From Pleurotus ostreatus/Saccharomyces cerevisiae fusant (lineage: Eukaryota > Opisthokonta): a stretch of DNA of 64,000 nt. Numbering within the stretch: the stretch's first letter is position 1; the number at the start of each line of letters is the position of its first letter. The position numbers and the translations under genes are program-made. Below are positions 44,627 to 55,296 of the stretch, in pieces. A model generated the notes under the pieces. That model searched no databases. It was not told where the DNA came from and was given only the letters and a program-made list of their open reading frames with translations. Location: contig JAMQCK010000005.1 of assembly GCA_024196135.1 (NCBI GenBank), positions 1-64,000 of the forward strand, in the 5' to 3' direction.

Positions 44627-45329
44627 AGAGATTCCGTCGCTGGCATGCTCCACGTCTCCCGACATTGGCCTCTTGGAACTCTTGATTCGTGGCTTGTAAT
44701 CCCATTCGTTGTGTATCTTTAACTTATACCGGTATCATACTTATCCTCCCCTAATGTTCAATGTACATGTTTTTTATACCCTCCACTCCGCGCTCAATAT
44801 ACCGCCCACTATAGGCTGAAGGCATTGCGCGAGTTGAACTTCTGGTCACATGATCGTGTCCATTCGACGTTCGGCTCGGGACGTTCCGGACCCCTATCCC
44901 ATCATCCGCCGCCGCGCCGCGACGTGGAAGGCACACCCATTGTCTCTGAAGACCAACGAACGAGCTTCTGGTCTTCTGTCGCTCACTCGCGCGGCTGCAC
45001 ATGCGTTGCGCATGAAGAACGCCTTCACCTGAATCCTCAAGATGTGCAAGTCACCTTGCGCTCACGAAATCCAAAGTCTGATTATCGCTTTCCCGCCCTT
45101 TTATCGTCCACGGTCAACGTTCTGTGGCGAATAAATGGCTTCCTTCGTCTTCAAGCTTTAACGAGCTACCACCTACGCTCTGCAATCTGGACTCCTCTCC
45201 GCGGTCTTATCAGGTCTTCGCGTGCTCCTCCTCGCCGCTTCCCTCCAAGTCTGCAACTCCGGACGTTACCTACTTATTCCGGCCTAAGGCTTAACACACG
45301 ACGATATCGATATCAATCATCCAACCGTC
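44627..45329. other. downstream flank of kinase 3 (duplicated)
   Basis: Up to about 45265 this is homologous to the flank after kinase 2. No gene is seen. Confidence 0.55.
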
Positions 45330-45415
45330 GCTGCGTCCAGTAATGATCCCCTCGCTTGCGCCCGGTAATAACCCCCTCGTCTGCGTCCGGTAATAACCCC
45401 TCGCTTGCGCCCAAT
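45330..45415. repeat. short tandem repeat, about 3.5 units of 24-25 bp
   Basis: Units of the type g(c/t)(t/c)tgcgtccggtaataacccc-ctc run head to tail, with one or two base differences and one-base length changes. Confidence 0.75.
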
Positions 45416-45620
45416 CTGATCCAAATGATTGCGCGCTAAAGCGCCAAAGTCCACTGCTGCTGTAAGTCCTCGTCCTGGTCCATCTGGCGGGCCTGGAGCC
45501 GTGCGCGTTCGTCACTGATATCGGCAAACAGACGTGGACAATGGGCCTGTGCTGCGCTGACAATGAGATGCGCTGCGTGCCGTCCGAGATGAGACCGGCG
45601 ATGGTCAATGAATCGCTTGA

Positions 45621-45743
45621 TTTGCTTCATCACCGTATGCATCGCTTCGTCACCGTATGCATTGCTTCCTCGCCGAATGCATCGCTTCCTCGCCGAATTC
45701 ATCGCCTCCTCGCCGAATGCATGGCTCCCTCCTCGCCGAAGCG
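45621..45743. repeat. short tandem repeat, six units of 20 bp
   Basis: Units such as atcgcttcctcgccgaatgc start at 45621, 45641, 45661, 45681 and 45701, with a more diverged sixth unit from 45721. Since 20 is not a multiple of three, the open frames here cycle through frames and are unlikely to be coding. Confidence 0.85.
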
Positions 45744-47880
45744 GTCCATCGAGCGAGATGATGCCCTCAGAATCCCTCGCCCACGGCCAGGTTGTTATTA
45801 ACATCTGAGCGTCGAAAATTCTTATGGACGTCGACGATTTCTGCTCAATTTATCCATTTCATCAACACGCTTGAAGCATAGGGTCGCCCGTGGGCAAATC
45901 ATGGAGGGAGCGTCATGCGAGGACACGGAGGGCGCGTCTCACGCCTCTTCATCAGATCTCTATCTGTTCATTATCGTTCAATGCCCATGGAGATTCGTGC
46001 GACGTGCGCCAGAAGTTCTCCTCTATATTCGGCTGGATGTCGGTGAGTAAGGCCGTAAATCGTGAGTATGGCTGTAGGTCCTTTTGACTCCAACAACGTA
46101 TGGGACGACATTCATTTGATTCGTTGCAGGAGACGTTAGTCCAACAATTGCCCATCTCGCACGTCAAGCCAGTGTTTCCCGTACGTCCTCCCTCGTCGGC
46201 TGTTTCTGTCGGCCGCCCGTCAGCTCGAGACGAGAAAGAGGGAATGCATTCATTCTGCATGTTATTGGAGCTGGAAGACCTGCACATCTCGCGCTAGGAC
46301 TTTGGCGTAGCTCGGCCAATATGGTGAGTTCATTTCGGAATGTTTACTGAGCGAGCTGGTCATTCTAAAATGTAGCTGACTTCCACTTCAGGCTTTGCGT
46401 TACGGACTATGCTCAGCTTCCCTCCGCACAACGAACATCATCTGTGCTCTCTTATGAAGATCAGAAGCTCGCAAGAGCGCGAAAGCAGCACACGACGTCC
46501 TATCAGGTGAGGGTCTACGAGCCAATTTGCCGGCTACTTAGTGACGGCAGGTTGGGCTAGCAGCAAATCCACGGGGCCTTCCGTGAATGTGATCTCCATC
46601 TCGCACTTCTCGCCCGAGCCGACGCGTCGACTGTCAACAGATGACGACCCCGCACTCTAACGCGCCCATCAGCATTGAGTGGGAGAAGGATGTGGGGAGC
46701 GCGGAACACATACGACGCAATGGAAGAGGGCATGTGCGGCCACTCAATGGACATCAATTCCTCGCCTGTCCCTGCTCATACGACGAGGTCACATTACGGC
46801 GCTGTGGACGTCCGTTGCCCCGCGTGAGCTGCCCTGGTGTCGTCCCGCGCGCGCTTCGTTCTGCACTGAGAACGGGTCGTTTGCCGACTGTACGGTACAC
46901 ATGTCTTTGCGGACGACGGCATGCGAAGTTCTTCTCCTGCCCCGCCATCGTTTCCCGAGGGACCACTGTCACGCATGCTCGTCGCGCGCCCCGAGGGTTC
47001 GCGATGGACTGAGTGTGCGCAGTCTCCCGCGCAAAGTATGCTTGAACTGCACTGACATCGACATGAACACTCAAGCCACGCGACTCGGACGCAAAGGCTA
47101 ACGGGGAGTTCCGCAGGACCCTTCCGCGGCGAGGCAGGCGTTGCACTTGTCGCCGCGGTCGACGATCACAGACAATGCACACATGGACTTCATTTCCGGC
47201 GCTGTTGCCGTGGCAGTGGAAGGGGCGCTGGCAGGTGCCGCAGGAATTTTAGGCGCCCTCGTCGAGACCCGGGGATTGCCGGCCCCAGAACCGGGGGATG
47301 CCGCGCCACCCTGGCGTTCTCGATGGCCGAACCTTCCATATCGGATGCATCCACGCAAGCATTCCGGCGTCCCGTGCGCCCCCTGGACATCTCCGAGCCC
47401 TGATGGCTTCCCGCACTTATGGCCGTCCTCCTGCCGGCATAGACGCCGGACGCACCCCTCGACGAGCTCGAGTACACCCTAGCGGTCCGTAGCGCACCGG
47501 GCGAGCACCGAGCGCAGAGAAAACCCGGAAGAAACTGCGCGCGCCACAATTTAGAGTCGTGCACGCACACGCGCCACGGACGGCGCCGTGTTCATCTTTC
47601 GCGGCGATCACCGCGGGTGCCTGCGACAGCGCGACGCGCTGCCTCCGACCGGCGATGGCTGATCGCTCAAGTTGCGATGCGAGCCTCCCGGCCGCCTGGG
47701 ACCCGGCGCCGTAATGGTATAAGTACAAAGAAGCTGCATTGACCTGGATGCCTTTCCGTCCCCCTTCCCAGGTCGCCGACCCTTAGCGCGCCACAATCCG
47801 ACGCGCGTCAACTCGCGGCTTGGAACACACCATCGGGTGCGGTGGCAGCCACTCCTTCGCCACAGTCAGACGCGTTCTGC
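45744..47880. other. 2.1 kb without a confident gene
   Basis: I see no complete gene. The block 46403-46508 on the plus strand, between an acceptor-like TTCAG and donor CAG|GTGAGG, reads LCVTDYAQLPSAQRTSSV and on to a basic stretch. It could be an exon, but I cannot connect it in phase to neighbours. Similar isolated splice-like blocks occur at about 46.0-46.3 kb. They may be lost 5' exons of the gene at 47.9 kb or decay products. Confidence 0.35.
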
Positions 47881-49598
47881 ATGGCGCGTCAATCCCCCGC
47901 GCGCGATCCTGCTCCGTACGCGTACTGCTTCACCGTCCCTCTTGCCCATGTCCCACGTCAGGGCGACGCGCCACGCGATGTTTGGGGCAATTCAACGTCG
48001 TACGTGCATCACTTTGACTTGTAGCTTGTTCAGACTCATGATTCATTAGTGCACCCGTGCCAACGGCGTCCCCGCCGCTCAATGCAGACACGCTGCCACC
48101 GCATCCGGCCTCTCACAAGTGGGCGACGTCGGACGGACGCCCGCCCATGGCGTTCCTCGAGCCACCGCCACCTTCGGATGCAGTCACGCACAGCGCGGAG
48201 CTGTTCAGTCGACTGGCTGAGCTTCAGAAGAGTCGGGTGTCCTCGCCGGCGTCGGCAGAGGAAGAGGTGGCGGAGGGTAGCAGCAGCAACCCTCAACCTC
48301 CCCTCGCGCAGCCTGCGCCAGAGCGGGCTCCCAGCCCACGCGTTGAAGACCTGCCGCCACCGGATCCATCCGCCCACCCAGGGTTTAGCTCATTGCCGTT
48401 CTGGGTGCCCCCGCGCGATTCGCCAGCATCCATTTACTACGAACCTAAGGCGGCTGCGCCCCCGCGGTCGCAAGAGCCTACGCGAGATCAGCCTACCGCA
48501 CCAGCTGATGGTGGGAGGCACACGGAGGGCCGGGTGGCACACCCGCGCTCAGAGGCCCCGTGAGTGTCGGCTTGAATCTGGCTGTTCGTGCAAGGGCTGA
48601 GGCGAGTTCAGAAGCAGCGTTCGCGTGAAGCGCGAGCCCGAGGAGCAATGTTTGAGCTCTTTGCTATCTCCGATGTCAGCGTGAGTCTCTGGTATGGTCC
48701 TGCCGAGATGAACGCTTACGGACTGCACAATAGTGGCGAGGTGCCGATAGTAAAGCCTGAGCCTAGAGAGGCAAATTCATTGCTACTCCCAAGGTATACA
48801 ATTCTGAATAGTATTTGCCTTTTCGATGTTAAGTATCGTCGCAGACCTCAAACGAAGCGTAGGCGCGGCGAGGAGGAGGTCGATGTCCTTCACCCATCTC
48901 CCTCGCAACCGTCGAACGCCTTCCCTTCCCGGAGTCCGAAGCGTAGGCGTGTCATTCCCTCGCTGGTGCGTCCGCCAATGGCTGCTCTGCAGAACGCTGG
49001 TTATGTGACGTCCTCCGCGCCCTCGCCTCCGCCGCCGCCAGCGCACCTTCTCGGGCCCTGCGTGCCGCCCCCGCTTCCTACCTCCGTCCGTCCGCGTCCG
49101 TGCATCATACCCTTCCCGCATCACCTTCTGACATCACGCGCATCGTCGCAGACGCCGGACGCTGGCTACGCGCCGCCGCTCACCGCGGAGGTCTCTATCC
49201 CCCCAACGCGGGAGTCGACAATCGCGCCGCCGCCGACTAGGGACTGCACGTCGCCCCCGACGTCGCGGAGCATATCACTGCCGCCCATCGCGGCGCTCGA
49301 CCTGCCTCCGAGCCTGCCGCCGTCGTTTCTGCCGATGGTGAGCCGGGCGGGCGAGTGGCCGGGCGCCGGAGTTCTGGTCGCGCCGTCTCCGCGCGTGGTC
49401 TTTCCGACGCCTCTGGCGGCGCTGCAGACGGCTAGGGGCCCTTTGGTGCATGCGCCGCCGTCTGTGGCCGCGCCGACTTCTCCCAGACCGCTTGCGCGGC
49501 CAGCGAGCAGGCATCGGAAGCTGTCTTCACCCATGGGAGGTCGAGCGCTGTCGCCGCCTGTCGGTCAAGTTCTGGGGCCGATGAGGCTGCTCCTGTAA
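47881..49598 (+). CDS. disordered nuclear protein of unknown function
   Basis: I do not recognise a domain. Five exons in agreeing phase (47881-47999, 48050-48559, 48612-48680, 48734-48793, 48845-49598) give about 503 residues from the first in-frame ATG. The sequence is dominated by Pro, Ser and Ala. Two short exons carry the motifs RVKREPEE and PIVKPEPRE, each containing the psi-K-x-E consensus for SUMO attachment. The last exon opens with TKRRRGEEE and has SPKRRRVIP, two basic clusters of the classical nuclear-import type. Together these suggest a nuclear regulator. The upstream reading frame stays open before 47881, so the true start or extra 5' exons may lie further left. Confidence 0.6.
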
Positions 49599-50048
49599 GT
49601 GGATGTTAGAGGTTCCGGTATATCACGAAGTGTTTCTTGCATGGTCGGACTACACGCATCTCCTAATCGAAGTAAATAGTAAACAGTGTATAGCGTCGCC
49701 GGGAAAGAGCAGTAATAAATTGTCAATCTTGTGTATTTTGTGGAGGGTACCGGCTTGGTTTATTTTGCGGCAACTCGTGGGCGTGAGGCAGTGACAAGCC
49801 GTCTCCCGGAGACCGTGTCAGTCTTTGCCTTTTGCCTCAAATTCAGCAGACTTAGCTCTCGACCGCCTGGCCGCACGATGTCCGGCAGACTCAATACAGT
49901 TACTCAGGAAATCGAGTTCGAGGTCCTCATCTCAAACCAGCCTTTGTTTCTCGACGAGAAGTGGTTCGTGCCCTCCATTAACAGTGTAGACATCCGCATT
50001 ACTCGACGCCAGTGCAAGTAAGCTACCGTAAGTAGAGTAAGTAGGCCA
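49599..50048. other. intergenic between convergent genes
   Basis: No gene is seen. This is the 3' flank of the disordered nuclear protein gene and of MRP51. Confidence 0.5.
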
Positions 50049-52190
50049 TCATCGCTTCTTCCCAAAGTCGCGCGACAGCTGTTCGAGGACGGACATGGCA
50101 CTGTTCTTCTCCTTCGTGTTCTGCTCCAGCGGCCGGGCGCCCAGGAAGCCCGCGGTCGACCATGACTGGCTCGGCGTGCGGGGCGCTGTCGACGCTCCGG
50201 CGGTCGGAAACGCGCGCGGGACCCAGTCGGCCTCGTCTACGTCGTCCACATCCTCCTCCGCCTCGAACAACTCCTCCACCGGCTCGGCGACCTGGGCCTC
50301 CTGCTCGAGGAACTCGCGCAGCATCGTCCGCACCCGTGCCTCCGCGTCCTTCGTCAACATCCCCTCCGACTCTACCGGCGCCTCCTCCACGAGCGCGTGC
50401 ATCGACTTGACGAGGCCGGCGCCAGTCTCCTTGCCCTCGAGCACGGCGGCGACGAGCGCGGGCGTGTACATCTCCGAGAGCTCGGCAAGGATGGCCTGCG
50501 CGAGCACACCGGTGAACTCGGGCGAGGTCGTCTCCGCCGACTCTTGCACCGTCTCGGCGACTTCCGCCAGCTCCGCGACGCCATCGGAGTCGAGTGAAGG
50601 CACGATCGTGTTCAGCTCGTACTCGGCAACCCGCTGCGCGCGGTCCATCGAGCGCGCTGCACCCTCCTCGCCAAGGAGGACGAGCGCGCGCTCGAGCGGG
50701 TTCTCCGCCTCCGCGAGCGACTCGGCGAGCTCGAGCCACTGCTCGACGCTGAGCTTGCGGGTCGCAGTCTGGTTCGGTACAAGGGGGTTATCCATATCCT
50801 CGAACTCCCCGATGCGAGACACCTCCCGACCCTCATCGCGGCTGACGAAGTCGATGCTAGCGTGGCGGGCCGCGATTTCTGCCTGCAAGTCCTCCGCCGC
50901 ACCGCGTGCGGCGACGTACGCAGGCGAGCCCGGCGTGTTCGAGTTCCCGACCCTGAACTCGCGCGCGGGGTCCACGTTCGCGGTGACGACCGCCTGGAGG
51001 TCGACGCCCTGCTCGATGTCCTGCGTGGTCTTGCCAACGACGCGCGGCGGGCGCGAGAGGCGGACGGCACCGGGGATGATGCGCATGAGCGACATGGACT
51101 GAGCGAGCTGCGCGCGGTCGAGGACGGGCTGCAGTGTGCGGTCGTAGCGCGAGGCCTGGCGGAGGAGGGGCTGCTTGCCGGGGGCGTTCGTGCTGCGCAG
51201 CTGCGCGGTCATGCCCGCGAAGCCGGCGATGTAGTTGGCGGCGAGACCCTCCGCGGCGTTGCTGCCCTGCTTTGAGCTCTGCGGCTGGAGGATGAAGCCA
51301 GGTCGGGGGCGGGTGTAGGCGAGCGTCTCCAGCGGCGTCGGGTGCGCGTAGTTGAGGCCGGCGACGCGGTGCGGCTGCTGCTCGATCTTGTGCTTTGACT
51401 GGTCCTCAAACTCGGCGCGCGTGCGCTCACCGAGGAAGCGTGCACGATGGTCGAGCGCGGGATTCTGCGCGAGACCGAGCAGGGGCTGCTGCGACGCGTC
51501 CCGGTAGCGATCGAGGAAGTCGATCTCGGAGTTGGTGAGCTTCTCCCCCTCGTCGCGCTTCTTCTGCAGCCTCTCGAACCGCTCCCGGGGCGCGTCGGCG
51601 AGTTGGTTCATGTACTCGCGGAACTCGGGGCGGGCGTCGCGCAAGCGCTTAACAAAAGTGCGGAATTGGCGGGGCTTCATGGCAGTGAGGTTGGGGACCG
51701 AGATGGCGGTGTGCTCGACGGGTTCGGCGCGAGAGGCGCCGTACCGTCCGCCCTTGCCAAGAGTGTCGGGTTGTGGGGGAGGGCCATAGGTCAGTCCCTC
51801 GCCGGGGGAGGACTCGGAGTCAATGAGCCAGTGCAGCTGGTTCTGCGTGCCAATGTAGTTCGCCCAGGGCTTGCTGGGTGCCGGCCTCGGGTTCACATGC
51901 AGCTCGTCAAACTGGCGAATGAAGCGCGCATTGGACTCTGCCGGCGTCCAGTTCGTGTACGACGCGCGCTCGTCGAAGCTCTTCAAGCTGATGGCCGAGT
52001 TCTTCTGGGTCAGGTTGATAGAGCGCTTGAGACCATAGTTGCCGCGCTGGGCGTAGCTCTGAGGCGCGACGTATGTCTGGCGGACGTAGGGGTCGAAGGA
52101 GGCGAAGCGTGACCGCCTGAGGAGCTCAGAGAACGGCGAGGAAGCCGAGGCAACTGCCTTCACGGACGATGGCGAGACAGCATTTGCCAT
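50049..52190 (-). CDS. MRP51: mitochondrial ribosomal protein mS51 (Mrp51 family)
   Basis: This is a component of the mitochondrial small ribosomal subunit. In yeast, Mrp51 also supports translation of particular mitochondrial mRNAs. It is a single-exon gene of 713 residues from the ATG at 52190; the frame stays open upstream, with other Met codons that I consider leader sequence. The family signature lies near the N-terminus: LLRRSRFASFDPYVRQTY, then QRGNYGLKRSINL, SFDERASYTNW and ESNARFIRQFDEL. After this the sequence is basic and Gln/Pro-rich, later acidic (VEELFEAEEDVDDVDEADW), and ends DFGKKR. At over 700 residues it is about twice the length of the yeast protein (344), the extra mass lying in the C-terminal half. 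The other strand has a long open frame only because of GC-rich composition. Confidence 0.85.
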   Translation of the reverse strand: MANAVSPSSVKAVASASSPFSELLRRSRFASFDPYVRQTYVAPQSYAQRGNYGLKRSINLTQKNSAISLKSFDERASYTNWTPAESNARFIRQFDELHVNPRPAPSKPWANYIGTQNQLHWLIDSESSPGEGLTYGPPPQPDTLGKGGRYGASRAEPVEHTAISVPNLTAMKPRQFRTFVKRLRDARPEFREYMNQLADAPRERFERLQKKRDEGEKLTNSEIDFLDRYRDASQQPLLGLAQNPALDHRARFLGERTRAEFEDQSKHKIEQQPHRVAGLNYAHPTPLETLAYTRPRPGFILQPQSSKQGSNAAEGLAANYIAGFAGMTAQLRSTNAPGKQPLLRQASRYDRTLQPVLDRAQLAQSMSLMRIIPGAVRLSRPPRVVGKTTQDIEQGVDLQAVVTANVDPAREFRVGNSNTPGSPAYVAARGAAEDLQAEIAARHASIDFVSRDEGREVSRIGEFEDMDNPLVPNQTATRKLSVEQWLELAESLAEAENPLERALVLLGEEGAARSMDRAQRVAEYELNTIVPSLDSDGVAELAEVAETVQESAETTSPEFTGVLAQAILAELSEMYTPALVAAVLEGKETGAGLVKSMHALVEEAPVESEGMLTKDAEARVRTMLREFLEQEAQVAEPVEELFEAEEDVDDVDEADWVPRAFPTAGASTAPRTPSQSWSTAGFLGARPLEQNTKEKNSAMSVLEQLSRDFGKKR

Positions 52191-53603
52191 CGTTCGCGAC
52201 GTCGGCAAGCTTGTTTTTGGGAGGGCGTGCTCAATCCCGAGCGGAGGTCGTCGTCCCGAGGCGATCGGCTTAGTCATCCGGCTGGTCGGTCCGCAACGAC
52301 GCCACCCGAGCATCCGGGAGTTGCCGGGGCGCGTACCCATAAATTTTTCGCGACGCGTCGCCTCTTCTTTACCATAATCCTCGGCGTCAAATTGCTGTCT
52401 TTCCTCTGCGTCTCGTACGCACTTCCAAGGAAGATCAGTCCAGACAAACGTCGTAGAGCGACTGGATTCTGTAAAACAATCTTTGCTGATGGTCCTCCCT
52501 CTGGTTGAGGACTGAGGACGCAGGATCACCTAAGATATCCGACATCCCCCCTCTCTCCACCTCTCCTCCTCAACCTTGCTTGCTTCCTTATATCTTGTTT
52601 TGCCGCAATCTCACGTCCATCCCACCCTCGCGTCGTTGTCGGTCCAGTACTGCGTGCTATCTGTATGGCGCGCGCTCCACCTCTAGGTAAGTTTAGTGAC
52701 CATTCAACCTTCCCTTTCCCTTCACATCGTGGCCGATGAAGAAAACCCTGGTAAATTCACACACCCCGTCCTTTGGGATCCCTCTGTTGAAGGGCACTTG
52801 CTCCCATCGCATATGCGTTGGTCGAGCTCGATGGCGGGTGGGGATGTAGAGATAAAGGCGAGGCTGAGGCTGCCATGATTAACGATCACTCTTCTCGTGC
52901 CTGCATGCTTTATGGCTTCGTACTGACAGTGTCCATAGCAGCTATACTGCCTCTCCACACGCCTTATGTCCGCAAAAGACGCGGTCACCACACTATCTAT
53001 CCCTCCGAAGCCGTAAATTACCCGCGTTGTAATGACTGTAGTCCATTGATCTTCGCCCTATGCAAGCTGTCAGACGCGTTGGTACCCTGTATCGAGGACA
53101 CCGTTTACCGGTGGTATTCGTGTGAAGGGTTGACTGTACCCTCACAAGCTGAGACCGGGCGATCTCCTGTCCATTCCAGGCTATGGTACCGCTCCCTCTA
53201 AAGCAGATAGGAAAACGGCCAGTCCTGAGTATCTTCTGCACTTGGAGCATCTGTTTGACATCGCCTCAAAATCGCATCCGTGATGTAAGTCGCGTGGGAA
53301 ATTCCGTTGAGCGCAGCAGCGCGAATCGGTGATGGCTTCTTGCGCTTCTTGTCATTTCGCCTCACGCGTTCTCTGAGGAAAAAGGCCAGAGAAAGGCCAC
53401 AGGTGCCCCTTCCCCCGCCCAAGCCTGCCTTATAAGCCCCCGCGCCACCTCTCCCGCAGGCCGCCCGATTTGCAGGTGTGCGCCGACCCCAGCGCGCGCG
53501 CGACACCCGAGTTGCAACACCCGTTCCCGCTGTTACGCCCGCTCGCGAACGTCCACCCGGCGCCCGCGGACAAGCAGACACACCAGCCCGACACGCAGTC
53601 GCA
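52191..53603. other. divergent intergenic region
   Basis: This lies between MRP51 (minus) and the nucleotide-sugar transporter (plus). Short open frames at 52.7-53.2 kb show no domain or consistent splice structure. No gene is called. Confidence 0.45.
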
Positions 53604-55296
53604 ATGTACCACAGACCGCAGCCCATGGCGCGCGCGTCCTCCAGCAATCTGAGCATCGCGTCTCACTCCGGCCCCTCCCCCATCCTGGTCACGCCGCCAA
53701 CGCCTTCGTTCGCGGGGGGCGCAAAGGCGTATGCGGGGGACTCGAAGGAGCTGCCCGTGGTGACTCCGACCCCGTCCTCAGACGGCCCGTCGATATTCGG
53801 CATGCCGCTGAAATACGTCTCGTGAGTTATCACTATGTCGCGCCCTGCCGCCCATCCTGAACACTTTCAGCCTGGTCACCCTAGCCGTGCAAAATGCCGC
53901 CTTGTCCATCGTCATGCACTACTCCCGCGTCTCCACCCCGGCATCACAATCCTACTCCCCCGCGTCCGCCGTGCTGTTGAACGAACTGCTCAAGGGCTCT
54001 ATATCCTTCGTCATTGCCCTCGTTCGCGTCCAGCGGCAGCGCAGCGAGCGTGATGGCACGCCCTACTCGCGCAGGAGTCCGTGGGACACCGCCTGGGGCG
54101 CGTCACTCGCGCAGGTCTGCGGCGAGATCTTCAGCCCCGACTGCTGGAAGCTCTCCATACCCGCCATCCTCTATGTCATCCAGAACTCGCTCCAGTTCGT
54201 CGCCATCAGCAACCTGCCCGTCGCCACCTTCCAGGTCACCTACCAGATGAAGATCCTCACCACCGCCGCGTTCTCCGTCGTGCTCCTGCGTAAGCGGCTC
54301 GGCACGACGAAGTGGTTGTCTCTGTTCTTCCTCGCTATTGGTGTCGCCATCGTGCAGATACAGTCGCAGACGACTTCAGGCGCCGGCCACGTCCCTGCGC
54401 ACGCGCCGCCGCCCAAGGTGGGCAGCGCGCACGACCAGGCACCGCTGCATATCCATGTCATGTCCCCGCTGAAGGGCTTCGGGGCGGTAACCGCCGCATG
54501 CTTCACATCTGGCCTCGCGGGCGTATACTTCGAGATGGTTCTGAAGAATTCCAAGGCAGACCTCTGGGTGCGGAACGTGCAGCTCTCGCTGTTCTCGCTT
54601 GTGCCGGCGCTGCTGCCCGTGCTCTTCCACCCGACGCCGGCGAGCTCGCGAGGATTCCTGAGCGGTATCTTCGCGCACTTCGGCGGGTGGGCGTGGGCGA
54701 CGGTGCTCGTACAGGTGTTCGGCGGGCTCGTCACGGCGATCGTGATCAAGTACTCGGACAACATCCTCAAGGGCTTCGCGACCAGCTTGTCCATCGTGCT
54801 CTCGTTCCTCGCCTCCGTCGCGCTGTTCAACTTCCGGATAACACCCTCGTTCTGCATCGGTGCGACGACAGTATTGGCCGCGACGGCGATGTACAACCAG
54901 CCGGAGGGAGCGCGGGCGCCTGTCGCTATTGTGCTCACCGGTGCGAGCAGCCCAAGAGGTGACAGGAAAAACAACTTTCCGGGATCTCCCATCGGCTCAG
55001 ACGCACCCATCATAGGCGAGCCTCCGCGGCGTCCATCACCATTCAGCAGTCCAAAGGCAATGGCGAGCGCACTCGGCTTGACGGGGCTGAGCAACCTGGG
55101 ACGCGCGCCGTCGTCGGATACGCTCAGTGCTGGTGGCATTTCGCGGCACGGCGCGTTTGGTGGCACGTTGGACACGCCGAAGTACACCGCGTCGCCGTAT
55201 GGGTCGCCATGGCCGTCTCGCACGCCCACTCCCGTTCCGTCACCGCCGTACAGCAGCAGGGAGTCCGAGGAGGATGTTCGGCCGTATCGGTCCTGA
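53604..55296 (+). CDS. nucleotide-sugar transporter (UDP-galactose/UDP-GlcNAc type)
   Basis: This is a Golgi membrane antiporter of the SLC35A/Nuc_sug_transp family that imports nucleotide sugars for glycosylation. Exons 53604-53821 and 53871-55296 give 547 residues. An N-terminal Ser/Pro/Thr-rich leader of about 65 residues precedes about ten membrane spans, beginning with PLKYVSLVTLAVQNAALSI. The family core is very clear: ILYVIQNSLQFVAISNLP, VATFQVTYQMKILTTA, FFLAIGVAIVQIQ, SGLAGVYFEMVLKNSKADLW, VRNVQLSLFSL, GLVTAIVIKYSDNILKGFA and TSLSIVLSFLASVALF. The C-terminal about 135 residues are Ser/Pro/Gly-rich and hydrophilic, longer than in typical animal members. Exact substrate cannot be told from sequence alone. 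Confidence 0.94.

Larger units (their letters stand above)
42380..45265 (+). repeat. tandem duplication, copy 2 (kinase tail remnant to kinase 3 and flank)
   Basis: This is the direct-orientation counterpart of about 39440-42356. It contains the remnant of the kinase 1 C-terminus, the promoter block with CACGTGACC (42791) and TATAAGCC (43300), kinase 3, and the downstream block with GTTGAACT and TCACATGATC (44833-44855). Confidence 0.85.

Noticed and set aside
45541..45808. Open frames rich in His/Arg/Met over the 20-bp repeats
   Set aside because: The repeat length is not a multiple of three, so the frames arise from repeat sequence, not coding constraint.
46403..46508. Possible OB-fold exon (LCVTDY..., POT1-like)
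   Set aside because: The resemblance is limited to a few residues and I could not join it to any flanking exon in phase.
50095..52112. Long plus-strand frames opposite MRP51
   Set aside because: Composition-driven, Ser/Arg-rich; the minus strand is one uninterrupted 713-residue frame with family motifs.
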